Below are positions 1-9,303 of a DNA stretch of 64,000 bases, in pieces. Positions within the stretch are counted from its first letter, which is position 1. Each line of letters opens with the position of its first letter. The translations under genes were made by a program, and so were the position numbers. Origin of the DNA: Roseburia sp. (GTDB lineage Bacteria; Bacteroidota; Bacteroidia; Bacteroidales; Bacteroidaceae); assembly GCA_023665185.1 (NCBI GenBank), contig JAMPEL010000003.1, forward strand, positions 39,556 through 103,555. Reading direction: 5' to 3'. The notes below the pieces were generated by a model, which ran no database searches, was not told the DNA's origin, and was given only the letters and a program-made list of their open reading frames with translations.

Positions 1-141
1 AGTACGCAAAAAACACAAACAAAACATCGCAAATATTAAAACTCAACTCTATAAAAACAAGATGAATCACGCAAAATGTCGGATACCCCCAAAAGCGGAA
101 AAATCGGTAGTGTTTCACAGAGTGTGTCTGAATAAGAATAA

Positions 142-182
142 AGAAAGGCCTTGCTTTCATTTCTGACAAGCAAAGCCTTTCT
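142..182 (-). terminator. Terminator of the FAS1-SusCD operon
   Basis: A 15-bp stem (142-156 with 168-182, one G-T pair) with an 11-base loop lies 20 bases past the SusD stop codon. On the minus strand it is followed by the T-rich run TTATTCTTATT. It is placed to end the long minus-strand operon. Nothing else is visible between position 1 and 203. Confidence 0.75.
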
Positions 183-203
183 TTATAATAAATACAAATA
201 GTA

Positions 204-2117
204 TTATCTTGTAGGAAGCGGCAAATACCAGTTTCCGTTACTCAAAGCCTTATAAAGAGCTGCATCGTAATTGTCCTTACCTTTACGGTATGCCACAGTC
301 TTAGCAATAAAGTCCTTATCATTGTTACGCATAGCACAACGCATCAGGTCATAGAAACGCTGTCCCTCAAATATACCCTCAAGAGCTTCTTCTTTAAGAA
401 TAAGTTGCTCTACACGCGGAATACGGTACGCACGCTGTGCATTGCCTGCCAACAATGCCATATTAGCCTCTTTTACAGCTTCATAAGCCAAAGTATCCTC
501 ATGAGTAGACTCTTCTGTCAAATCCGGAAGTTCCTGAATGCCTGTCGAGTCAGTAGGGAGAGTATAGTATTTGTTATATTCACTATAACCACTACCCAGA
601 CTATGAACACCCATTACAGTAGCTCTCTGGGATGGCTCACGCTCAGCGGTAATATATTCATCAATTGGCCAACTTGCAAGCGTTCCTCCACCAAGTGAAA
701 CTTGTACTCCTACCGCAGAGATGCGCTCACGCTCATCATCCGAGATTATGTCTGACATCACAGTTGAGGAAAGACCATACTTGAGCACGGCAAATGCAGT
801 CTCCGGGAATCCCGCAAAATTAAGAGCCTCAGCAAAATGCAGATAAAGTATTGGCACACGATAGAATGGAAGATATTCTATTCTCTTATCCGGACCTGAA
901 TTTACTGTGCTGGCCGCATATTTCATAATATGCTGGCGGTCTTTGCTTAATTCGGCATGATAGCGGTCATTAACCGTAGATGTCTTATAAGTAGCATACA
1001 AGCGAAGGTCGCCTTTCAGCAATTCATCATCCCAGACAACCTTTGAGTTGCTATAAATATATTCGTAATTGCCTGTATTCCCTTCATAAGCCTCACAAAA
1101 GACCTCATCCATAGAAAGCTCCATGCTACGCTCAGATGGGTTTATAGGCACATAATAGTTATTCTTATACTGAGAATTGAACATTGCATAGATTTCACTA
1201 TAAGTACCATCATAAGCACAGGTGTCAAGAGGCAAGATACCAATATTGACAGCTTGTATCGCACTGGTAAAACCATTAGAATAACCATCTGTAGGTCTCC
1301 CGTCAAAATCCTTGCTCATCCAATACATCTGATAGCTCCTGTCAAGCGGCACACCATTCGCTACAAAGAAATCATGATATAATTTGGCAGACTCAAGAAA
1401 ATCACTTTGATTATTAGTGTATGAGCCTCTCCAAAGATAAAGTTCCGCAAGCATGACACGAAGTGGGATGAAGAAACTCATACTTGGAATATTCCTTATA
1501 GAGCCATAGTTTGGCAAATCGATATTCTTTGCCACGTAGCCTTCAAGGTCAGCAATGAGGAAATCGCATATACCTTGCATGTTTGCGCGATTAGTTGTAG
1601 AGCTTACGATTTCCTCTGCGGCATTAGCAGTAGTAACAGCCTTTGTCACGAGTGGCACCTCGCCATAGTTCATCGCCAACTGAAGATAAGTCCATGCACG
1701 GAAAGTCTTCACAGCCACAATTTCCTTCTCGTAATAATACTCATTATGAGTAATCAACATTGAATCCACATAATCAAGGAATATATTACAAGAATTTATC
1801 ACAGAATAATAATCCACTACAGAGTTATACTCATTGTCAAGAGAAATGGCATTGTTAGCCACCTCCTGCAAGGTAGTTGAAGTAGACGAATTAATATCGA
1901 CAAGGTCTGCACGCAACTCACCTAAAAGAATTGTACGGTCAGCAAGTTTCTGCATACGATTGATTATTCCCATCACCTGATACATAGAATCCTTTGGAGC
2001 AAGATCTGTAGTGACAAGGGAATTTTCAGTCGTGAACATATCTTCACAGGAAGTTGTAGCCGCTCCGACTGATGCCAGAAGCAGTCCTGAAAGTATTATA
2101 GATTTTGTTTTCATCAT
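204..2117 (-). CDS. SusD/RagB-family outer-membrane lipoprotein (distal pair)
   Basis: This 637-residue protein is the ligand-capturing lid of a SusCD transporter. It starts with a lipoprotein signal ending TTSC (Cys24) followed by Glu-Asp, a pattern typical of Bacteroidetes lipoproteins exported to the cell surface. The helical TPR-like part follows (around residues 130-240, with a RAWTYLQLAMNYGEVPL segment), and the C-terminal part carries the family signature around EGQRFYDLMR. It is the last gene of the minus-strand operon, 91 bases after its SusC partner, and a terminator follows. The ligand cannot be read from sequence; no glycoside hydrolase is in the operon. Family assignment is firm, substrate unknown. 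Confidence 0.93.
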   Translation of the reverse strand: MMKTKSIILSGLLLASVGAATTSCEDMFTTENSLVTTDLAPKDSMYQVMGIINRMQKLADRTILLGELRADLVDINSSTSTTLQEVANNAISLDNEYNSVVDYYSVINSCNIFLDYVDSMLITHNEYYYEKEIVAVKTFRAWTYLQLAMNYGEVPLVTKAVTTANAAEEIVSSTTNRANMQGICDFLIADLEGYVAKNIDLPNYGSIRNIPSMSFFIPLRVMLAELYLWRGSYTNNQSDFLESAKLYHDFFVANGVPLDRSYQMYWMSKDFDGRPTDGYSNGFTSAIQAVNIGILPLDTCAYDGTYSEIYAMFNSQYKNNYYVPINPSERSMELSMDEVFCEAYEGNTGNYEYIYSNSKVVWDDELLKGDLRLYATYKTSTVNDRYHAELSKDRQHIMKYAASTVNSGPDKRIEYLPFYRVPILYLHFAEALNFAGFPETAFAVLKYGLSSTVMSDIISDDERERISAVGVQVSLGGGTLASWPIDEYITAEREPSQRATVMGVHSLGSGYSEYNKYYTLPTDSTGIQELPDLTEESTHEDTLAYEAVKEANMALLAGNAQRAYRIPRVEQLILKEEALEGIFEGQRFYDLMRCAMRNNDKDFIAKTVAYRKGKDNYDAALYKALSNGNWYLPLPTR

Positions 2118-2208
2118 TGATTCATTTTTTACGTCAGAATTCAGTGTTCAGACAAGTCCCATTCTTCAGGAACAGGGATTGCCCAAACACCAAATCCCCA
2201 AACGTTGG

Positions 2209-5200
2209 TTACAAATTAATCTTAACACCAAGTGTAAAGCTACGTCCATAGGTAAGATAACCTGCATCTATACCCTGATAGAGGACACCATTCGCACATG
2301 ACACTTCCGGATCGCTGCCAAGATACTTGGATATTGTAAACAGATTGTTTCCAGCAGCCCAAATGGTCAGTCCCTGAATGTATTGATTCTGTATAGGCAA
2401 CTTATAGCTGACTGTTACATTCTTAAGCTTCAAGTATGAGCCGTCTTCAATCCAGCGGTCAGAGAAGCGGGAATTTCCCATAGCATCACCATACGATATC
2501 TTAGGAATGTCGGTAAGCTGTCCCTCTGCCATCCAACGACGTCCAAGCGAAGTTGTCTGATTCATGAAAGCAGAACCCGATTCAAGCAACGCACGCTGAT
2601 AGTTATAAATATCATTGCCAATATTATAATTGAAGTTAGCAGAAACAGTCCAGTGCTTGCCGATAAAGAAATTAGCATGAATGTTACCGTATATATCCGG
2701 ATTAGGGTCGCCAATCACAGTCATGTCAGCATCGCTTATCTCTCCATCTCCAGTCAAGTCAACAAAGTGCATGTCGCCAGCTCCAAAGTAATCTCTGACA
2801 CCAGTTGAATTAACCTGATAAAGCCCAGCAGCCTCAGCCTCGGCAGAAGTAGCAAACACGCCGTCTGTCTTATAGCCATAGAACACACCTACAGGCATAC
2901 CAACCTTAGACAAGATAGTGGCATTGTACATATCGGTTGTAAACTCGCTCTTTCCTTCTGGAAGTTTTGTAAGTTTGTTCTTATAATGTCCGACACTTGC
3001 ACCCAATTCAAATTTGAATTTCGGAGCATCAACCACCTTCGCATTGAAAGCAAAATCAAATCCTTGATTGCTCATTGCACCATCGTTAGTCCAGTAGTCT
3101 TCCAGACCTGCCACATAAGCAAGAGTACCAAGCGTCAAGAGATTGCTTGTCTTTGAATAGAAGTAATTGAACTTCAAGTTCAACCGGTTGTTGATAAAGT
3201 TACCCTCAAGTCCCGCATTGAAACGATTGGTTGTTTCCCAACGCAATTTGGTGTTTCCGATATTTGTGATACCAATACCAGAGACAGAATTTCCGAGGAA
3301 GCTCTGGCCTGCCATATAAGTAATTGTCGCGTTATTGTCGATAGCGTCATTACCTACAGACTCAAAACCGGCATTGACTTTCAACATATTCACACCTTTA
3401 TTAGGACGGAACCAGGACTCATTGCTGATAACCCACGCACCTTGTATTGATGGGAACAATCCCCATGCCACATCACAGAATTTCAAGCCGGCATCGGTAT
3501 CCTTACCGAAACGTGAAGACGTTTCCATAGACACAGAACCCTGCAAGTAATATTTCTCCTTATAATTATAGTCAATGTTCGCATAGTAAGCAAGTGAGTT
3601 CCAAGAATCGTCCACACCAATAGTCTCCTTATACTGAAGCGCAGTGGTCAAGTTTGGAGTTTTGTCGTTACCAGTATTATAACCATAGAAATTAGAAGAA
3701 GAGAATGTATCATTCATATAGCGGACACCACCGAATATATCCATTCGATGGGCACCAAGCGGAATAGCCCAATCAAAACGAGTGTCGCTGAAGATTGCAT
3801 TGTGCTTTGTGAACAATGACGACTTCGTGTTATCAATCTGTCCTTTATTCTCAAGATAGAATGTAGGCATACCCACTATAGGTGTATAATAATCCTCATT
3901 ATAGCTCTCCATTGTGTAGCTGAACCTCTCCTGTACAGAGAAATTCTTTGTAGGCTGCCATTTTGGAGTCACTGCTATATTGACAATAGTATTATCCACC
4001 GAGTTTTTATTCTTATCATCAGCATTTTTCAGAATAGCCACCGGATTGGCAAGTGAAGCGGCATTTCCAAGCACCTCACTCAAATAGGTATCCGCATCTG
4101 AATAGAATGTAGACGGCTTGCCATCTGTAGAGAAATCATACGGACTCAAGAACGGAGCCTTTACCAATGCCAAGAATCCCGGAGAAGCAACGGAAGCACT
4201 TGAGAACTCAGAAGACAATCCGTTGTCACGCAGATTACGTGTAACATTTGAGTATGATGCATCGAAACGAGTTGTAATCCACTTGTTCAACACAATATCC
4301 GTATTAAAACGAATATTGAAGCGAGTGAAATCATTCTCTTTCAATGTAGCCTGTGCATTCGTATATCCTACAGAGAGATTATAGTTTGCCACGTCATCAC
4401 CACCTTGAATATGTATTCCATAATTCTGTGTGATAGCCTCCTTATATACCTCGTCATTCCAATCCGTATTATTATGGTACATATTATAATAATAGTAGTT
4501 CGGATCATCGTTCAAGAACTTGAACTCAGTAAGTTTTGTTCCTGTAGAACCCAGAAGTTCTGATGTGTAAGAACGGTATTGAGAAGCATTCATCACATCC
4601 ATAGACTTCGGCACAAGCTCCACTCCGGCAGAGAGGTTCACGTCAATGCGTGTGGCCATGCTCTTATTGCGTTTGGTATTAATCAAAATCACACCGTTTG
4701 CAGCTTTGGCACCATAGATGGCAGTACCATTCTTCAACACTTCCACACTTTCAATATCATCCATACTGATACCGGAAAGAATATTATTAAAGTATCCCTC
4801 ATGTATCATGTTCTGGTCATAGAGCATATCATGTATGACGCCATCTACCACAATCAAAGGTTGTGCGTTTGCATTCAAAGAGTTATATCCATTGATGAAC
4901 ATGGACATACCAACTCCAGGAACAGCTGTGCGAGAAATGGAGCGTACATCCGCTCCCAGTCTGTTTTGTATTTCCTGATCAATGGAAACTGCTGTAGACT
5001 GCTCAAATCCAGCTGTACCCACAGACTTGCTTGCAGATGTCCGCAGAGTGTAATCACCAAGATATTTATCAGAATACAAACTCATATCAACATGTCCGGT
5101 ACGTCCGCTGACAGGAGCCTGCACCAGTCCATAACCATCCAGTTTGGCACTCAATGATGTAACAAAAACAGGCACACTAATCGTATAGGTACCGTCCTCA

Positions 5201-5472
5201 TCTGTCATGGCTGTATAATAACTATTGTTGAAGGCTTTTATCTGCACACCGGCAAGAGGTTCCTTCGTAGCTGCATCAATCACCTTACCCTTTATTTCCA
5301 TCATAGGATACTTTTTCTGCGACTTCACTTCACGCTTTGCAGGAGCGACAGAAGCTTCCGCTTCATCCTGAGCCGACATAGGGAATGTTCCCATGAAGAA
5401 AATCATAGCTGCAAGTCCGTACTTACAAACCTGCTGCATATTTCTGTTTGGATATAATAGCATATTTTTCAT
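2209..5472 (-). CDS. SusC/RagA-family TonB-linked outer-membrane transporter (distal pair)
   Basis: Beta-barrel partner of the adjacent SusD. After a signal peptide ending near PMSAQ it has a carboxypeptidase-regulatory-like domain (KGKVIDAATKEPLAGV), a TonB plug (NAQPLIVVDG, then IESVEVLKNGTAIYGAKAAN) and a long barrel ending in an aromatic-rich strand. The frame stays open to 5535, but the upstream gene stops at 5483-5485, so I place the start at the ATG at 5472, 10 bases past that stop; ATGs at 5493 and 5505 would overlap it. The resulting length (1087 residues) is normal for the family. The plug box that usually reads RGxxS here reads NGYNS, a mild divergence from the sister SusC at 11166-14495. 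Confidence 0.93.
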   Translation of the reverse strand: MKNMLLYPNRNMQQVCKYGLAAMIFFMGTFPMSAQDEAEASVAPAKREVKSQKKYPMMEIKGKVIDAATKEPLAGVQIKAFNNSYYTAMTDEDGTYTISVPVFVTSLSAKLDGYGLVQAPVSGRTGHVDMSLYSDKYLGDYTLRTSASKSVGTAGFEQSTAVSIDQEIQNRLGADVRSISRTAVPGVGMSMFINGYNSLNANAQPLIVVDGVIHDMLYDQNMIHEGYFNNILSGISMDDIESVEVLKNGTAIYGAKAANGVILINTKRNKSMATRIDVNLSAGVELVPKSMDVMNASQYRSYTSELLGSTGTKLTEFKFLNDDPNYYYYNMYHNNTDWNDEVYKEAITQNYGIHIQGGDDVANYNLSVGYTNAQATLKENDFTRFNIRFNTDIVLNKWITTRFDASYSNVTRNLRDNGLSSEFSSASVASPGFLALVKAPFLSPYDFSTDGKPSTFYSDADTYLSEVLGNAASLANPVAILKNADDKNKNSVDNTIVNIAVTPKWQPTKNFSVQERFSYTMESYNEDYYTPIVGMPTFYLENKGQIDNTKSSLFTKHNAIFSDTRFDWAIPLGAHRMDIFGGVRYMNDTFSSSNFYGYNTGNDKTPNLTTALQYKETIGVDDSWNSLAYYANIDYNYKEKYYLQGSVSMETSSRFGKDTDAGLKFCDVAWGLFPSIQGAWVISNESWFRPNKGVNMLKVNAGFESVGNDAIDNNATITYMAGQSFLGNSVSGIGITNIGNTKLRWETTNRFNAGLEGNFINNRLNLKFNYFYSKTSNLLTLGTLAYVAGLEDYWTNDGAMSNQGFDFAFNAKVVDAPKFKFELGASVGHYKNKLTKLPEGKSEFTTDMYNATILSKVGMPVGVFYGYKTDGVFATSAEAEAAGLYQVNSTGVRDYFGAGDMHFVDLTGDGEISDADMTVIGDPNPDIYGNIHANFFIGKHWTVSANFNYNIGNDIYNYQRALLESGSAFMNQTTSLGRRWMAEGQLTDIPKISYGDAMGNSRFSDRWIEDGSYLKLKNVTVSYKLPIQNQYIQGLTIWAAGNNLFTISKYLGSDPEVSCANGVLYQGIDAGYLTYGRSFTLGVKINL

Positions 5473-5482
5473 TGTATCAAGA

Positions 5483-7120
5483 TTATTCTTCATCAGTAAC
5501 TTCATCTTTGTGAGGTGTGAATATAATTGACTCAATCAGCATCTCACGGGAATAATTCTTTCTTGCAGAAGAGCTTACATAAGTTGCCAACTGGAACATA
5601 ATGCCCGCATCACTTTCTCCGTAGAATGTCTCAGGGAATGTATATGTATCAATATATACCGTATCCAAAAGCACATCCGGATTATTGGTGTAGTTCTTTC
5701 CACCGCCACAAGCATAATTTCTTGATTTAGGGAAATTGCCATTAGCGTCTTTAATAAAAAGATTCGCCCTGAACTGACAAGGTTTTATATCTCCTGCCTC
5801 CGTAAGTCCATTGTCAACGGTACCCAAGATAGACGGCAACATAACGACAGAAATATCATAAGTACCAGACAACAGATTATTTACATAGAAAGAGATGGTT
5901 GGGTTTGCTGAAGCTGTAGTAGGTGCCACATCCAAATAAGTATACACTGTACCATCATTCCCAGTAAGTGTAATCGGTGAATATGTACAAGTCTTCAAGT
6001 ATTGGTCATCTGTATTGATATTCCTTACTAACTCCGGCCGCACTTCAACCTTAGTAAAGAAAGACTCATATATAGAGAATGGAATCTCATCGTACTTATA
6101 CAGCACACCATTACTACATTCAATCTTCTCTGCCGGATTAGCCAACAGTCCGTTCTCCGCAAACGGCTTATAGTACACATTCTGTTCTGGTAGATACTTT
6201 GAATAAGTAGAAGACATCAGAGAGTCATTATAATGAATGTTCTCATTCATATTGAAATAACAGTCTATCATTGTGTAAATATTGGCATACAATTCCTGAA
6301 GAGAGTCTCGTCCAACAATCGTAGAGTGTAAATTGAACAGTTTCTTTGTCTCCTCATAACGCTTGCGGTAAGCCTCATTTGTTACACCTATAGCCCAATA
6401 GCTGGAATCCTCATTATTGATAATCGCATCAAGTATGTTCATAACTTTATTGTTGGCAATCATCACTGAATCCACATAGATACGGTTACCATCCTCGTCT
6501 ACACCACGGTACACACTGCGCGCCTCATCAAGCGAATCCTCTTCATAAGCCAAAAGGAATTCGTACATGTCAGACAAGTCCGCATCCATACTCAGCTGCT
6601 CATACAAATTGGCACGGAAAGGCAATTCAGAGTGCATTACATGCAGCACACCATTCTTGCAAAGATTGTTCTTTGAAGAAACAAGCTCACCGTTGACAGA
6701 AGAACCTTCAATGGCAAACTTCTTGTCATTGAGCATCATAATGTCGTTAGATGCATTTGTAATGGAGTAATTATAACGTGTGATATGGTTTTGCACAAAA
6801 TGCTTGATTACATTATCCTTGTCTCCTGACTCAATCTGTGCCAACAGCGCACTTTTATCAAAAGAGCCGTTGACAGGAGCAAAGACTGTATAAACCTGTT
6901 CTGTATTGAGTACCTCATCATATCCTGTAGCCCTGAGCACCTCACAGAAATCACTCAACGAGTCGGTTGTACTCAACTGTTGATATAGAGACACATTACT
7001 TACCCCACCAGCATTGGCATCATAATGTTCATCCCATGTGTCAGAACAAGAATAGCATGCAGCCACAACCATTGTCGCAGCCACTCCTGCATGGATTGTT
7101 CTTATTAGTTTTTTATTCAT
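5483..7120 (-). CDS. Fasciclin (FAS1) domain surface lipoprotein, 545 residues
   Basis: Lipoprotein signal with cysteines at 22 and 25 followed by the acidic stretch SDTWDEHYD, which suggests surface exposure. Residues about 40-170 form a FAS1 domain: YTVFAPVNGSF is the first conserved box and NGVLHVMHSEL the second. A more divergent FAS1-like part follows to about 350, then a C-terminal beta-sandwich region (about 370-540). FAS1 domains in other organisms mediate adhesion to proteins or glycans; the role here is inference. It sits directly before the distal SusC (10-base gap) and is separated by 104 bases from the 690-residue FAS1 gene. It contains no catalytic motif I can recognise. Confidence 0.85.
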   Translation of the reverse strand: MNKKLIRTIHAGVAATMVVAACYSCSDTWDEHYDANAGGVSNVSLYQQLSTTDSLSDFCEVLRATGYDEVLNTEQVYTVFAPVNGSFDKSALLAQIESGDKDNVIKHFVQNHITRYNYSITNASNDIMMLNDKKFAIEGSSVNGELVSSKNNLCKNGVLHVMHSELPFRANLYEQLSMDADLSDMYEFLLAYEEDSLDEARSVYRGVDEDGNRIYVDSVMIANNKVMNILDAIINNEDSSYWAIGVTNEAYRKRYEETKKLFNLHSTIVGRDSLQELYANIYTMIDCYFNMNENIHYNDSLMSSTYSKYLPEQNVYYKPFAENGLLANPAEKIECSNGVLYKYDEIPFSIYESFFTKVEVRPELVRNINTDDQYLKTCTYSPITLTGNDGTVYTYLDVAPTTASANPTISFYVNNLLSGTYDISVVMLPSILGTVDNGLTEAGDIKPCQFRANLFIKDANGNFPKSRNYACGGGKNYTNNPDVLLDTVYIDTYTFPETFYGESDAGIMFQLATYVSSSARKNYSREMLIESIIFTPHKDEVTDEE

Positions 7121-7224
7121 ATCCTCTATACTCTTTTATTGAGAAAATCTTTTTATTCTGCCAGCTGTCCCTTCAAGAACAGCCGACAGAAATATCAGAT
7201 TTCAAGTTTCAAATATTACTATTT

Positions 7225-9297
7225 TTAGTGTTTGTCTTCCGGATAAGCCTCATTGTTATATACGCTGCTTGGAACAAGCTCTATATAGTCAAATGCAAAC
7301 TCGGCATCATCCTTCTCCAGTTTCTGCTGCACCCTTATGTAACAATTTGTCTTACCATCAGTATGGAACTGAGTAACCACCTTACGCAAGGTGTTACTCA
7401 GAGACCTAAAAGGCTCTTTACGTGCAGCTGTATTCGCATCTGAATGACAATAAGAATCTGGGCCTTTCATCCATCCAATATTATGGAATGTCTTATCGAA
7501 AGCAGAAATAGCGTCTTCATCTCCCAAAGCATCATCACTGCGCCATCCGATATTAGGACCACTCACACGCATGTCAAACGGAATGCCACAAGGCTGCAAA
7601 GCACCATCATCACCATATTGGAAATAGATTTGGATAATTCCACGCCCCGCAAAGTCCACACAAGTTGCAATACGGAACTCATAAGTACCTTCCGGTAATG
7701 GTGGAAGTTTGAATGTGAAGTCATAATTTCCAGATATAGTCAGCTCATCACCTTGATAAGACCAGAAATCCAAGAATCGGTTTCTCACATGGATATGCGT
7801 TTCCGGATTCTGGAACGTAAAGTTCTTCACATAACCGGTCTTGAATCCGATAGCATGAGTACCGTTCACATTAGGGTCTTTAGAATCAGACCACAAAGCA
7901 TATCTATTATTAAAAGGGCCGCTTCTTGCATAATGTCCACGTGCGCCACTCGTCATAAAGTCAGGTGAAAGAGTTGTGGCATCAATACGGATACGTTCAT
8001 TGAGCACCACTTCCTGTGTCTCACGTCCATAAGAAATAATATCGCTGATATAATGGTATGTACCATTTCGTGCATTGTGGTCGCCACCTGCCTCTGTAGA
8101 AGAGTACACTCTTGCGCCCGGCACCAAAGCCACCTTACCATCAGAGTTCTTACCGACACCGCGACGGTTCACGAATATACCCAAGTCGCCAGTACCCTTA
8201 TCACCAGTTGTAGGGTGTGAGATTTTCATGATACTATGAGGCATCATTGTCTCATACCAGTCAGCAACGTCCCAAAGTCTGTGTTTGAAGTTATTCTTGA
8301 ACAACTCATTGTTCTCCACAGCCATACCGTCATATTCAGCCAAACGATCCAGCAAATGATATGAGATGAAACGGTTCAAAGAGTTTCTTCTGTCTGTCAT
8401 GTCTGTAATCTCTGCATCTTCTGGATACATGTCATCATAGATTTCAGCAGCCAGACGCTTCATATCGTCCAAAGACTTTACACCGTGAGCATGGAAAACA
8501 GAGTCCGGCTCCACAAATGCAGTGTATTTGATTTCACGGTTTTTGCTGTAATATACAATATCAAACTCACTTGCAGTTTTAATAGCAAGTCCTGTAGCTA
8601 TTGAATCCACACTTGGAGTGGCATACGAATCGTCCTTCCAATCCATCATCAGTAAATCCAATCCTGTCGCACGCAAAGCCTCATAGAACAATGTAGCGTT
8701 AGCGTCCTTAGCAATCATATCAGGAAGCATATCTGTTGACGATACAAGCACCTTGTCGATAGTATGTATCACACCGTTCTTCACAGAGTCATCTATCAAA
8801 TCCAATTTGGAAGCATTGTTCAAGAAATACGAAAGTCTGATTTCGCCTGGGACAGACACAGAATCGGCAAGATATGTCACACTTATCGGTCTGTCAAGCA
8901 TATTTGTCAGCGACTCTCCCTCTGTATAGTCAGTAGTGTAGAAAGCCTGCTTGATAATATGCGTAAAGGCTATAGTATCACAATCTTCCTTTGAAAGCTG
9001 GTTTACAGACTCCAGTCCAAGCCCTGAAAGATACAGTTCAATCGCATCATTAGTAGGCGCAAACACTGTATATTCACCATAGGTGCCCAATAAGTCAAGC
9101 ATTTTGGAACGGTCGAGGATAGTGACAAACTCACTGAACTGGTCACGCTCACTAAGATAGTCCTTTGCCATCTCACCGGTAAAGGTATAATAGTTCTCTG
9201 CTCCCGGATCATCAGAACAACTCACGGCGATTGTCTGCATCATGGACAACAGCAAAGCTATAAAAGCAAGATTCCTTATTTTTACAAACATCTTCAT
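7225..9297 (-). CDS. Fasciclin (FAS1) domain surface lipoprotein, 690 residues
   Basis: Signal peptide with lipobox AVSC (Cys27) followed by SDD, a classic surface-export signal. The first FAS1 domain (about 45-190) has both boxes, YTVFAPTNDAI and NGVIHTIDKVL. A second, degenerate FAS1 domain runs to about 430 and ends HYISDIISYG. The C-terminal third (about 440-680) reads like a galactose-binding or CBM-like jelly roll (LPPLPEGTYEFRIATCVDF, then FAFDYIELVP). It follows SusD of the proximal pair by 6 bases. The combination of FAS1 domains with a possible sugar-binding domain suggests a ligand-holding accessory lipoprotein for the transporter, but this is inference. Confidence 0.85.
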   Translation of the reverse strand: MKMFVKIRNLAFIALLLSMMQTIAVSCSDDPGAENYYTFTGEMAKDYLSERDQFSEFVTILDRSKMLDLLGTYGEYTVFAPTNDAIELYLSGLGLESVNQLSKEDCDTIAFTHIIKQAFYTTDYTEGESLTNMLDRPISVTYLADSVSVPGEIRLSYFLNNASKLDLIDDSVKNGVIHTIDKVLVSSTDMLPDMIAKDANATLFYEALRATGLDLLMMDWKDDSYATPSVDSIATGLAIKTASEFDIVYYSKNREIKYTAFVEPDSVFHAHGVKSLDDMKRLAAEIYDDMYPEDAEITDMTDRRNSLNRFISYHLLDRLAEYDGMAVENNELFKNNFKHRLWDVADWYETMMPHSIMKISHPTTGDKGTGDLGIFVNRRGVGKNSDGKVALVPGARVYSSTEAGGDHNARNGTYHYISDIISYGRETQEVVLNERIRIDATTLSPDFMTSGARGHYARSGPFNNRYALWSDSKDPNVNGTHAIGFKTGYVKNFTFQNPETHIHVRNRFLDFWSYQGDELTISGNYDFTFKLPPLPEGTYEFRIATCVDFAGRGIIQIYFQYGDDGALQPCGIPFDMRVSGPNIGWRSDDALGDEDAISAFDKTFHNIGWMKGPDSYCHSDANTAARKEPFRSLSNTLRKVVTQFHTDGKTNCYIRVQQKLEKDDAEFAFDYIELVPSSVYNNEAYPEDKH

Positions 9298-9303
9298 AAT
9301 CCA

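Noticed and set aside
4579-5157. 192-codon plus-strand frame opposite the distal SusC
   Set aside because: Antisense shadow of the conserved plug region of SusC.
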